11,651 nt of DNA from Desulfobacteraceae bacterium (GTDB lineage Bacteria; Desulfobacterota; DSM-4660; Desulfatiglandales; Desulfatiglandaceae), in the NCBI GenBank assembly GCA_030589715.1, contig JAUUVE010000033.1, positions 1 to 11,651 on the forward strand, written 5' to 3'. Below, in pieces: positions 1-6,942 of the stretch. The notes under the pieces are model-generated. The model did not search any database, had not been told where the DNA came from, and saw nothing but the letters and a program-made list of their open reading frames with translations. The position numbers and the translations under genes are program-made. Position 1 is the stretch's first letter. Each line of letters begins with the position of its first letter.

Positions 1-107
1 AACCGCTCTTTGATTTCTGAATCACCAAGTTTGACATCTAACCTTCTCTCCGGGATATCTATCTCTATAATGTCCCCATCCCTTATCGCGCCAATCACCC
101 CCCCATT
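1..107 (-). pseudogene. ilvD: C-terminal continuation of ilvD beyond an in-frame stop (partial)
   Basis: Directly after the TAA at 108-110, in the same reading frame, translation continues for 35 codons to the window edge with no further stop. The segment starts NGGVIGAIRDGDIIEIDIP and ends LGDSEIKER. This matches the family pattern of GG-x-IG-x-(I/V)-x-DGD-x-I-x-IDIP followed by a short basic/acidic tail near the IlvD C-terminus. It therefore looks like the severed C-terminal domain of the gene at 108-1547, not a separate gene: there is no start codon or ribosome binding site of its own. The remaining roughly 40 residues would lie outside the window. Confidence 0.75.
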
Positions 108-1547
108 TTAGGCGTCCATGTCAACCTGCCCTCCGCAGGGACCGGAAGTGGCCCCTGAAAATCTACCATCGGTAAGCAAGGCGCCCCTCCTAAGCCCGGC
201 CCCCTTTATGACGTCGGTGGGGGTCAACATCTCGGGCATTCCCGGCCCACCTGCTGGTCCCTGGAAGGGTAGCACCACCACATCTCCTTCAGAGATCTTC
301 TTTGCCTCAATTGCAGCAAGTAGATCTCTCTCTTGAAAAAAGACCTTTGCAGGTCCGGAGAGTACCAACATCCCTTTATCTAGGGCAGTCTGCTTTATCA
401 CTGCGCTGTTTGCAATATTTCCTTTCAGAACAGCGATACCGCCTTCGGAGTGATATGGGCTATCAAGGGGCCTGATCACGTTACCATCCAGTACTTCCCC
501 TTCCTCTGCTATCTTCATTATTGATTTTTCCGATACTGTGGGAGAATCCTTTATCATATCCTTCAAGCGGTTAAGGACGGCCGGCACACCGCCTGCCTGG
601 TCAATATCTGCCATCTCGCAGGGCCCTGACGGGATAATGGAGCACAGGTTTTGTGTTTCTCGCGAGATCTCGTCAAATAAATCTATTTCGATATCAATCT
701 CCATTTCTCTGGCTATGGCCGGGATATGTAAGACCGTATTTGTTGAACCGCCCATGGCCATATCCACCCTTATGGCGTTCCTGAAGGCCTCAATTGTCAT
801 TATATCCCTTGGGGTGATGTTGCCCCTTACCAGTTCGACAATCCTTTTCCCCGACTCATAGGCCTGTCTTTTCTTGAGGGGGTCCACGGCCAGGGTAGTG
901 GCACATCTTTGCAGGGACATTCCCAGTGCCTCGGTGACAACGGCCATTGTGTTTGCCGTATAAAGACCAACGCAGGATCCTGCTCCGCAGCACATGGAGG
1001 GGAGTAATTCCTCAGCCTCTTCGGCCTTCATCCTGCCACCCTTGACTTGGCCGACAAGCCCAAAGCCCTCAATGGGGTGGCATTTCTTTCCCCCTATGAG
1101 ATTTGCCTTCATTGGGCCGCCCGTAAGGAGAATAGATGGCAGGTTGAGCCGGCCCGCTGCCATTAGCATGCCAGGGGTGATCTTATCGCAGTTGGTCACC
1201 CCAACCCACCCATCTAAGGAGTGTGACAGGGTCATAATTTCAATATTGTCGGCAACATGTTCTCTACTTGGAAGGCTCAGCCTCATTTCCACGAACATGG
1301 CAATGCCGTCACAAACACCGGGGACCCCCCACTCAAATGGGACTCCCCCTGCGTCTCGAACTCCTCTCTTTACCTCCCTGGTTAGCTCATTTAGGTGGAT
1401 ATGACCGGGAATGATATCGTTAAAGCTGTTTGCAACACCAATAAAGGGTTTGCCTGGCTCAAGGTCTTCTTTCTCCAGGCCTGCTGACATCAATAAGGCC
1501 CTGTGTGGCAAGGTCTCGATATTCCTCTTTAGTATGTCCGAACGCAT
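108..1547 (-). CDS. ilvD: Dihydroxy-acid dehydratase IlvD, interrupted by an in-frame TAA
   Basis: IlvD dehydrates 2,3-dihydroxy-acids to 2-keto acids in valine, leucine and isoleucine synthesis, using an Fe-S cluster in the cytoplasm. The 479 residues carry the IlvD/Edd hallmarks in order: GVCDGIAM (77-84), SLPSRE (91-96), TNCDKITPGM (118-127), the cluster-region motif MCCGAGSC (185-192), GGSTNT (266-271), and DGRFSGATSGP near the end. Cys120, Cys187 and Cys192 are the expected cluster-region cysteines. The ATG start has a GGAGGT ribosome binding site at 1558-1563 and lies 22 bp after mnmA, so the two are probably cotranscribed. The family is usually about 550 residues. Here translation stops at TAA 108-110, although homologous sequence continues in frame to position 1. 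The ten codons before the stop (CGGQVDMDA) also depart from the usual C-x-GHV-SPEA pattern. The product is probably non-functional unless the stop is an error or is read through. The family call is secure; the gene state is uncertain. Confidence 0.9.
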   Translation of the reverse strand: MRSDILKRNIETLPHRALLMSAGLEKEDLEPGKPFIGVANSFNDIIPGHIHLNELTREVKRGVRDAGGVPFEWGVPGVCDGIAMFVEMRLSLPSREHVADNIEIMTLSHSLDGWVGVTNCDKITPGMLMAAGRLNLPSILLTGGPMKANLIGGKKCHPIEGFGLVGQVKGGRMKAEEAEELLPSMCCGAGSCVGLYTANTMAVVTEALGMSLQRCATTLAVDPLKKRQAYESGKRIVELVRGNITPRDIMTIEAFRNAIRVDMAMGGSTNTVLHIPAIAREMEIDIEIDLFDEISRETQNLCSIIPSGPCEMADIDQAGGVPAVLNRLKDMIKDSPTVSEKSIMKIAEEGEVLDGNVIRPLDSPYHSEGGIAVLKGNIANSAVIKQTALDKGMLVLSGPAKVFFQERDLLAAIEAKKISEGDVVVLPFQGPAGGPGMPEMLTPTDVIKGAGLRRGALLTDGRFSGATSGPCGGQVDMDA

Positions 1548-1569
1548 AATCTAAGGTACCTCCGTACAG

Positions 1570-2661
1570 TCAAATTGCCCTTTCAATAATACCGCCACCA
1601 AACACCATATCGCCTGAATAAAGGACCACTGACTGTCCGGGGGTCACCGACATTTGCGGTTTGTTGAAGACTATCTTGGCCCTATTATCCTTGTGCGGAA
1701 ATACGGTTGCATCGGCCTCCTTGTGTCTCAGGCGGATCTTTGCCCTTACCTGGTAGGGCCTATCGAGCCTCTCGATGGCTATCAGGCTCAGGTTTGCTGT
1801 TATAAGGCCATCCGAAAAGAGGTCTTCCCTTTCACTCACCACCACCCTGTTACCTTTTGCATCGATCTTGGTGACATAGAGCGGGCGCTGAGACGAAATG
1901 CCCAGTCCGCGGCGTTGGCCAACAGTATAGTGGATAATGCCCCGGTGTCTCCCAAGGATATTCCCATCTTCATCCACAATATCACCCTCTTTTGCCTCTT
2001 CATTGGCAAAAAGGGTAGAGTAGTCGCCCCCGACAATAAAGTCCTGGCTCTCTGGGCGTGTTGCCGTTTCAAGGCTTAAGGAACTGGCTATTTCCCTTAT
2101 CCTCTTTTTTGTGTAGGCCCCTATAGGAAAGAGCGTTGATGAGAGTTGCTCGGGTGTGAGCGTATATAGGAAATAGGTCTGGTCCTTGGATAGGTCTACT
2201 GACCTCTTAAGGAGAAAACGGCCCTCTGATTCTACAATCTGCGCATAGTGGCCGGTTGCAAAGAGCTCAAAGTCGATCCCCGTCTGCCTTGCCTTTTCCA
2301 GGAGAAAACCAAACTTGAGCCGGTGGTTGCACACAATGCAGGGGTTTGGTGTCTTTCCCGCAAGGTATTCATTCCTGAAATATTCGATAACATATTTCCG
2401 GTATTCCTCTATCAGATCTATTATGTGAAACGGGATGCCGAGCCTCCTGCAGACAGAACCCGCCATATCCATATCCTCTTTTTCACCTGGTCCGTAGCAG
2501 GCATGTCTTGGGGACCCTTTCAAGGCCACAGAGCCATCAAATATCTTCATGGCGATACCCGTGACCTCATAACCCTTTTTCTTGAGGAGGGCGGCGGCTA
2601 CCGAAGAGTCCACACCGCCACTAAGACCGACCGCAACCTTTGCCTTTTTTTTCCGCTTCAT
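1570..2661 (-). CDS. mnmA: tRNA 2-thiouridylase MnmA, variant lacking the second catalytic cysteine
   Basis: MnmA adenylates and thiolates U34 of Lys, Glu and Gln tRNAs in the cytoplasm. The 363-residue protein has the PP-loop ATPase motif SGGVDSS (14-20), the NPC-x-x-CN motif with Cys108 and Cys111 (Cys108 matches the nucleophile-side cysteine), the ATGHYA loop (135-140), SKDQTYFLY (158-166), and a C-terminal beta-barrel with PGQSVVLY (341-348). In well-studied MnmA a second catalytic cysteine sits in a stretch like ESQDICF or DSTGICF. Here the stretch reads ESQDFIVGGDY (204-214), about two residues shorter and with no cysteine. An extra cysteine motif, HACYGPGE, is at 53-60. This fits a divergent MnmA-like lineage that I recall from anaerobes, so the sulfur-transfer mechanism may differ. 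The start is the first ATG of the conserved N-terminus; no strong ribosome binding site precedes it. A candidate promoter lies about 120 bp upstream, and ilvD follows 22 bp downstream. Confidence 0.88.
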   Translation of the reverse strand: MKRKKKAKVAVGLSGGVDSSVAAALLKKKGYEVTGIAMKIFDGSVALKGSPRHACYGPGEKEDMDMAGSVCRRLGIPFHIIDLIEEYRKYVIEYFRNEYLAGKTPNPCIVCNHRLKFGFLLEKARQTGIDFELFATGHYAQIVESEGRFLLKRSVDLSKDQTYFLYTLTPEQLSSTLFPIGAYTKKRIREIASSLSLETATRPESQDFIVGGDYSTLFANEEAKEGDIVDEDGNILGRHRGIIHYTVGQRRGLGISSQRPLYVTKIDAKGNRVVVSEREDLFSDGLITANLSLIAIERLDRPYQVRAKIRLRHKEADATVFPHKDNRAKIVFNKPQMSVTPGQSVVLYSGDMVFGGGIIERAI

Positions 2662-2706
2662 GCTTTTACTATGAGGATAGCAAGGCCATTACCTTACTTT
2701 TATGGG

Positions 2707-2725
2707 AGGTCCTTTTACAGGACCT
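2707..2725 (-). repeat. Hairpin in the presumed mnmA 5' leader
   Basis: AGGTCC (2707-2712) and GGACCT (2720-2725) are perfect inverted 6-mers around a 7-nt loop. The hairpin sits between the candidate promoter and the mnmA start, about 45 bp before the ATG. No T-run follows on the minus strand, so it does not look like an intrinsic terminator. Its function is unknown. Confidence 0.4.
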
Positions 2726-2779
2726 GGTTCACTCTTCCCTGGACAGTCATGCAGATGCAGGTCCCCTGTTCCAGCCCTT

Positions 2780-2808
2780 CTAGTACCATTTAGCTCCGTG
2801 AGTGTCAA
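2780..2808 (-). promoter_or_regulatory. Candidate sigma70-type promoter for mnmA-ilvD
   Basis: On the minus strand a perfect -35 hexamer TTGACA (2803-2808) is followed after exactly 17 bp by TACTAG (2780-2785), a weak -10 match of three in six. Transcription would begin near 2773 and give a leader of about 110 nt before mnmA. The spacing and perfect -35 box favour a real promoter; the weak -10 box limits confidence. Confidence 0.45.
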
Positions 2809-2879
2809 ACTGGGGGGCTGGGTGGAGATAGTCGGGTTTGCCTTCTCGGTCCGTACTGCCCCGAGACGGACAAGCAATA

Positions 2880-2896
2880 GAGTAATTTGTTTACTC
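2880..2896. repeat. Short palindrome (operator-like or hairpin)
   Basis: GAGTAA (2880-2885) and TTACTC (2891-2896) form a perfect inverted repeat around TTTGT. It lies about 70 bp upstream of the candidate mnmA promoter and 115 bp after the end of the CcmH-like gene. It could be an operator or an RNA hairpin of either transcript. Nothing else in the sequence decides between these. Confidence 0.3.
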
Positions 2897-3010
2897 AACT
2901 CGTCGGTTTGTCAGTCTCACGCTTTGGCGGGATACGGGCCGGGGAGCGGGAACTGCGCTACAATTTAGGATAGGGGAGGGGGGATGTTTGGCTTTATGTA
3001 AAAGGAGCTG

Positions 3011-3418
3011 TCATATTATCTTGTGGGCATATTTTTTCTCTACTAATTGTATCACCTGCTCCACGGAGAGTCCTTTTTCCAGTTTTTTACGGATGAAACG
3101 CTTCTCCTCCAGAGCCCCTCGTGGCATGTCGCATTCGCATTCAATCAGCGGGAGTTCCCCGCAACCGTCACAGGCACATCTGAATTCCGAGGCAACGAGT
3201 AGTATCCGTCCTTTGAGGTCCTCATCAGCTCTTGCAGAAGTTTCTTGTATCCTCGCGGTGCTGCTGGGAGACTGATCCGGGAAAAAGGCAATCTTAATAC
3301 CAAATCCTATGATAAAGGCAATACCGATGACAGCAACTATAATCCAATAGGATGGTTCTTTTCTGTTTCTATTTGTTGTCTTCCCTTTAGAAGGGGCTTT
3401 TCTCTTCTTGTTTCCCAC
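3011..3418 (-). CDS. Membrane-anchored CcmH-like cysteine protein
   Basis: A small 135-residue protein with a very basic N-terminus (residues 2-20), one membrane helix (about 24-45, YWIIVAVIGIAFIIGFG), a low-complexity linker and a C-terminal domain resembling CcmH/NrfF. That domain has RILLVASEFRCACDGCG (71-87), then C94 and C96, then a helical part with the pattern FIRKKLEKGLSVEQVIQLVEKKY. CcmH proteins handle apocytochrome c CXXCH thiols in haem ligation on the outer face of the membrane, normally using LRCxxCQN. Here the motif is C-A-C-D-G-C-G plus C-x-C, so a metal or Fe-S site, or a redox thiol role, is equally possible. The start is GTG (3416-3418), chosen because an AGGGA ribosome binding site lies about 10 nt upstream; the open frame extends further upstream with a basic sequence. 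It follows the cNMP-binding gene by 25 bp. Confidence 0.7.
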   Translation of the reverse strand: MGNKKRKAPSKGKTTNRNRKEPSYWIIVAVIGIAFIIGFGIKIAFFPDQSPSSTARIQETSARADEDLKGRILLVASEFRCACDGCGELPLIECECDMPRGALEEKRFIRKKLEKGLSVEQVIQLVEKKYAHKII

Positions 3419-3443
3419 AGTACGTTCTTCCCTCTTCTTCTGC

Positions 3444-3878
3444 CTACGGGCCAGGAGGCGTTGTGATCTCTTGATAGCACTTTACAAGCCTTGATCCAAT
3501 CACACCGGCCAACCGCTTCATAACAGTCAGGCCCTCGGACGGATACTTTTCGAACAACCCCACTAGCAGATCACCGTCGATTCTTATTACCTTGCTCTCC
3601 TTCAGAGTCTTGGCACGGGCAGTGTAACGATTTGGCTCAACAAAGGCAGACCAACCAAACAACTGGCCTGGCTGGTTCACCGGAAAAGAGACCCTCTCTT
3701 GTCCCTGGATGCTGATGTCGATTTCTCCTTCTTCCAGGACATATAGGTAGTCCGCGAAATCTCCTTCTTCAAATAGCACATGTCCCGCAGGAAAGGTCTG
3801 TTCCTCAGCGTGTGATGCTATCTTATTTATGAAGTGTGAAGAAATCCCCTTGAATAGTTCCACCTCGTTGATAAACAT
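3444..3878 (-). CDS. Stand-alone cyclic-nucleotide-binding-domain protein
   Basis: A 144-residue single-domain protein of the Crp/cNMP-binding fold with no DNA-binding helix-turn-helix. Typical landmarks are the N-terminal LFKGIS (8-13), the beta-roll segment FEEGDFADYLYVLEEGEI (36-53), and the phosphate-binding-cassette position GQLFGWSAFVEPNRYTAR (71-88). The cassette keeps the late Arg-Tyr-Thr-Ala, but the Gly-Glu pair that holds the ribose in cAMP receptors is Gly-Trp here (G75, W76), so classical cAMP binding is doubtful. The protein may bind another ligand or act as a structural sensor. The start ATG has a strong AAGGAG site at a good distance. It lies 23 bp after etfA and 25 bp before the CcmH-like gene, which suggests a regulatory or sensing accessory of the ETF operon. 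The partner is unknown. Confidence 0.82.
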   Translation of the reverse strand: MFINEVELFKGISSHFINKIASHAEEQTFPAGHVLFEEGDFADYLYVLEEGEIDISIQGQERVSFPVNQPGQLFGWSAFVEPNRYTARAKTLKESKVIRIDGDLLVGLFEKYPSEGLTVMKRLAGVIGSRLVKCYQEITTPPGP

Positions 3879-3901
3879 GATATCTATCTCCTTTATCCTC
3901 T

Positions 3902-4879
3902 CTACATTAACTTCTTGACCTCCTCGATTAGCTCTGGGACGGCCTTGAAGAGATCAGCAACAATACCATAGTCTGCGACCTGGAAGATGGGGGCCTCCTC
4001 GTCCTTGTTGATTGCAACGATCACCTTTGAAGATTTCATGCCAGCCACGTGCTGAAGGGCGCCTGAGAGCCCCACGGCGATGTAGAGTTCGGGGGCAACG
4101 ATCTTCCCGGTCTGTCCCACCTGGAAATCGTTGTGGATGAATCCCGCATCCACCGCAGCGCGGGTGGCGCCCACGGCGCCACCAAACAGCTCGGCCAGTT
4201 CTTCAATGATCTTAAAATTTTCGCCCGACTTGAGCCCCCGGCCCCCAGAAACAACTACTTGCGCATCAGGCAGATCGGGCCTCTCCGAAATAGATTTTTC
4301 AAAGTCATTGAACTCAATTCGCTCGAGCACCTCTGGTGGCGGGGGAACTTCAATCATCTCCACGGGGCTCTCCTGGGCCACTGCCTCAAACGGGTCAAAT
4401 TCGGTCTGACGGACGGTAACCACCTCCACCTCGGTGGGGATCTGTACGGTGGAGTTCAGATTTCCCGCATACATGGGACGGACGTAATTCAGCTTATCGC
4501 CCTCGTAAGAGACGTCCATCACGTCGCTGGCCATACCGGCTTCGAGGTGTTGGGCGAGCCTTGGCAGGACATCTTTGCCCGTACTGGATGACGGGCTGAC
4601 TACGACCTTATAGGAACCTTTCCGGACCACCTGTTCTATTATGGGCACCCAGCGTTCGGCCAGTGCCTGATCGAGCCCGGGGGCCTCGGCCAATATTACC
4701 CTCTGGGCGCCAAGACGGCTCAGATGTGGGGTCTGACCGCTGAGATCGTCCCCCAAGGCCATGATGGAGTAGGAGCCACCAATGAAAGAGCCCACCCGAG
4801 AGGCGAATGTGACGGCAGAGTTCGTCGACTTTTTGACCTGGCCGTCAAAGATCTGTGCGATGACGAGAATGTTATCCAT
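3902..4879 (-). CDS. etfA: Electron transfer flavoprotein alpha subunit
   Basis: EtfA forms a soluble heterodimer with EtfB and carries FAD. It passes electrons between acyl-CoA or other dehydrogenases and a quinone reductase or ferredoxin-linked partner. The 325 residues have the N-terminal alpha/beta domain (about 1-190) and the C-terminal FAD domain. The latter shows VVSGGRGLKSGENF (209-222) and the ETF alpha signature VGQTGK (254-259), P-x-LYIAVGLSGALQH (263-277) and GM (280-281), ending with the usual DL-x-KAVPELIEEV helix. Length and order are normal for the family. An AAAGGA site precedes the ATG, 15 bp after the etfB stop, so translation of the pair is closely linked. The stop is TAG. 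Sequence alone does not show whether this ETF bifurcates or simply shuttles electrons. Confidence 0.97.
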   Translation of the reverse strand: MDNILVIAQIFDGQVKKSTNSAVTFASRVGSFIGGSYSIMALGDDLSGQTPHLSRLGAQRVILAEAPGLDQALAERWVPIIEQVVRKGSYKVVVSPSSSTGKDVLPRLAQHLEAGMASDVMDVSYEGDKLNYVRPMYAGNLNSTVQIPTEVEVVTVRQTEFDPFEAVAQESPVEMIEVPPPPEVLERIEFNDFEKSISERPDLPDAQVVVSGGRGLKSGENFKIIEELAELFGGAVGATRAAVDAGFIHNDFQVGQTGKIVAPELYIAVGLSGALQHVAGMKSSKVIVAINKDEEAPIFQVADYGIVADLFKAVPELIEEVKKLM

Positions 4880-4894
4880 GCCTATTTCCTTTCG

Positions 4895-5725
4895 TTAAAG
4901 AACCCTGGCTTCTTCCTTGAGTCTCTGAACAAGCTCTCCCACTGTATCAAGGATCACGCCACCACTGCGGGCCGGAGGCTGGGAAAAGGAAATCGTTTTA
5001 ACCCTCTGAGTCGTATCCACACCCAGGTCCTCCAGCGTGTACCTATCCATGGGCTTCTTTTTGGCCTTCATGATCCCTGTAAGGGATGCATAGCGTGGAC
5101 CGTCCCGATTAAGCTTGTCCGGCGGGATCATGTTATTATTGACGGCCTGAGGAGTCACGATGCGCACGTCCACAGAAATAACGGCCGGGAATTTCACGGT
5201 AACGGTCGCACAACCCCCATCCACCTCGCGGGTGACCGTGGCCCGGGAGAGGTCGGCCGGGGTCTCGATCCGCCCAGCAAATGTGGCTTGGGGCCAGCCG
5301 AGCATCCCCGCCAGGATCTGTGCCGTCTGATTGGAGTCGCCGTCCACGGCCTGTTTGCCCATGAGTACAAGATCGGGGGACTCCTTCTCGACCAGCTTTT
5401 TCAAGGCGCGCGCAACCACGCTCGCGTCGAGTTCGTGGTCGTCTCCCAAGACCAAGATGCCCCGGTCAGCCCCCATAGCAAGGCACCAGCGGACCTGATG
5501 GGTGGCCTCTTCGGGGCCAATGCTAGCCACTATGACCTCGCCGGTCGTCTTGTCGGTGCCCGAGTCTTTGACCAGTCTGAGGGCCGCTTCAACCGCATAT
5601 TCGTCAAAGGGATTGGGCTTCCAGTCCAGACCCTCGGAACTCACTCGCTTGCCGTCGCTGCTGATCTTCACCTTATCCACATTGTCCGGATCAGGAACCC
5701 GTTTCATCGGGACTATGATTTTCAC
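4895..5725 (-). CDS. etfB: Electron transfer flavoprotein beta subunit
   Basis: EtfB is the partner of EtfA and usually binds AMP or, in bifurcating types, a second FAD. The 276 residues include the N-terminal KRVPDPD (8-14), WKPNPFDEYAVEAALRL (35-51), the nucleotide loop DGDSNQTAQ (128-136) and the ETF beta signature region REVDGG (166-171), PAVISVD (180-186) and PRYASLTGIMKAKKKP (210-225). Between ISVDVR and PRYASL there are about 22 residues (189-210) where typical EtfB has only a few, an insertion that explains the slightly long protein. The start is GTG (5723-5725), chosen because GGGAG lies 7 nt upstream and the conserved N-terminus begins there. It follows the GAF-domain gene by 55 bp and precedes etfA by 15 bp. 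The family is certain; the electron donor is not identified. Confidence 0.97.
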   Translation of the reverse strand: MKIIVPMKRVPDPDNVDKVKISSDGKRVSSEGLDWKPNPFDEYAVEAALRLVKDSGTDKTTGEVIVASIGPEEATHQVRWCLAMGADRGILVLGDDHELDASVVARALKKLVEKESPDLVLMGKQAVDGDSNQTAQILAGMLGWPQATFAGRIETPADLSRATVTREVDGGCATVTVKFPAVISVDVRIVTPQAVNNNMIPPDKLNRDGPRYASLTGIMKAKKKPMDRYTLEDLGVDTTQRVKTISFSQPPARSGGVILDTVGELVQRLKEEARVL

Positions 5726-5780
5726 ATTAAATCTCCCAGTTCATTCAGTGCCGGTTTATTTAGGTATAAATGATCCTTGG

Positions 5781-6347
5781 TTATTTTCTGAACAGCGGTA
5801 CCAGGTCCTTTGGCAGGACGCTCATCGTTTCATGAATAGATTGCAAGGCATTAAGGAGGCGGGTATACATCATCGCAAGCCCGATATTCTCCCCCAGGAT
5901 AAGAAGAGAGTCCACGTCACGGTCCGAAATGTCCCACGGCTCATGGTGGTACAGCCGCAGCACACCTACGGTTTCACCACAAAATAGGATGGGCAGAGAG
6001 ACAATTCCCCCAATCCCCTCCTTTATGGCATCATCGGGGTACTGGAGGCGATCGGTCTTTGTCACATCCTTTACTACCACCGGCTTTCCCTCTAAGGTGC
6101 AACAGATACTTTTATCGGCCATAATAGGCCCTTTGTTCAAATAATTGATGCTCAACCCGAAGCTTGCCAGGACTTCAAGCTCTTCTGTATCCAGGTTCAG
6201 GGCAAAAATCGTGCAACCCTTAATTTCCAGGGCCCCTATCAACAGATGGGTCAGGTGATTGGCCATGATGTCCATATTATCGGATTCCGCAATGGCCCTG
6301 GTTACCGCCTTAAAAATATCCATGTTGATTTTATCTTCCCCGCTCAT
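5781..6347 (-). CDS. GAF-domain sensory protein
   Basis: A 188-residue cytoplasmic protein made almost entirely of one GAF domain (about 15-165), without an attached kinase, cyclase or DNA-binding output. Features typical of GAF domains are the GCTIFALNLDTEELEVLAS strand pair (44-62), the IMADKSICC helix start (75-83), KPVVVKDV (88-95), and the IVSLPILFCGETVGVLRLY core (115-133), followed by the closing helix with GENIGLAM (152-159). Cysteines 45, 82, 83 and 123 lie in or near the predicted ligand pocket, so redox, metal or haem sensing is conceivable but unproven. A strong AAGGAGG site precedes the ATG. It sits between the universal stress protein gene and etfB, so a role in sensing for this electron-transfer operon is a reasonable inference. 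Confidence 0.85.
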   Translation of the reverse strand: MSGEDKINMDIFKAVTRAIAESDNMDIMANHLTHLLIGALEIKGCTIFALNLDTEELEVLASFGLSINYLNKGPIMADKSICCTLEGKPVVVKDVTKTDRLQYPDDAIKEGIGGIVSLPILFCGETVGVLRLYHHEPWDISDRDVDSLLILGENIGLAMMYTRLLNALQSIHETMSVLPKDLVPLFRK

Positions 6348-6395
6348 GGAAATCCTCCTTTATGGATATACGTTTTCTCTTGATGTGGAACCGAA

Positions 6396-6860
6396 TCATG
6401 TAATGATGCATACGGTCGTTTCTTTCAGGTTATTCACGACCTTATTAAAAACGCTGCCCGTGAAAAACCGGGTAACCTTGCCCGGTTTGTGATTTATGAC
6501 AACCAGATCAAAACAACCGTCCGAGGCAAGATCTCTGATCTCGCAAGCAATCTCCTTTTTCTTTGCCTTAAAGACATAGCGGACCTGATCCTCAGAAAAG
6601 CCGTTTTCCAGTAGCCTTTTCCCAGCGGCCTTGAGACCGGCCTCCTGGTCTTGAATCCTCTGGGCGAGATAATTCAGACTTTCTCTCAACCTGTCCATAA
6701 CCGGGCTGTCCCGGCTCTCAATTTCAGGTGCAGGCGTGTACGCATAAAACAGAGTAATTTCAGCGTCCTTCAAATGGGCGAAATGACGTATGACAAAATC
6801 TAGGGCCCTTTGATCATAGTCAGTGAACTTAAAGGGCAATAATATCTTTTCTCCGGCCAT
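6396..6860 (-). CDS. Universal stress protein (UspA) family
   Basis: A 154-residue single-domain USP, a cytoplasmic nucleotide-binding-like fold of variable role in stress and energy metabolism. The protein begins MAGEKILLPFKFTDYDQRAL, with the first strand and the usual early Asp. It ends with the second half of the fold: FDLVVINHKPGKVTRFFTGSV (117-137) and the last strand TTVCII. The glycine loop G-x8-GSV near 127-137 resembles the ATP-binding loop of UspFG-type members, but its first part is degenerate. The ATG at 6858-6860 is preferred over an upstream ATG in the same frame (6921-6923), because AAAGGAG lies just before it and the added 21 residues do not resemble the family. It follows the radical SAM gene by about 85 bp and precedes the GAF gene by 48 bp. 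Confidence 0.85.
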   Translation of the reverse strand: MAGEKILLPFKFTDYDQRALDFVIRHFAHLKDAEITLFYAYTPAPEIESRDSPVMDRLRESLNYLAQRIQDQEAGLKAAGKRLLENGFSEDQVRYVFKAKKKEIACEIRDLASDGCFDLVVINHKPGKVTRFFTGSVFNKVVNNLKETTVCIIT

Positions 6861-6942
6861 TTTGTACTCCTTTCTCCCTGGCTTGTATCTATTAGATTCC
6901 CCACAGACTTCAAGCCGCAACAAGAGATGATAACCGTGATAC

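Larger units (their letters stand above)
2662..3010. other. Intergenic region upstream of mnmA, no gene seen
   Basis: About 350 bp without a convincing gene. The short open frames on either strand are low-complexity, lack ribosome binding sites and resemble no family I know. The stretch holds a candidate minus-strand promoter (2780-2808), a 6-bp hairpin in the presumed mnmA leader (2707-2725), a pair of overlapping hairpin options (2845-2871) and a 17-bp palindrome with 6-bp arms (2880-2896). No clear rho-independent terminator for the upstream cluster is visible: none of these hairpins is followed by a T-run on the minus strand. Confidence 0.6.

Noticed and set aside
2689..2898. 69-codon minus-strand open frame before mnmA
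   Set aside because: Low-complexity product without a recognisable domain or ribosome binding site. It overlaps the candidate promoter and hairpins.
4724..5773. Long plus-strand open frame of 349 codons opposite etfB
   Set aside because: It is antisense to a certain gene, resembles no family, is rich in His, Arg and Gly as mirror frames of GC-rich genes are, and lacks a clear ribosome binding site.
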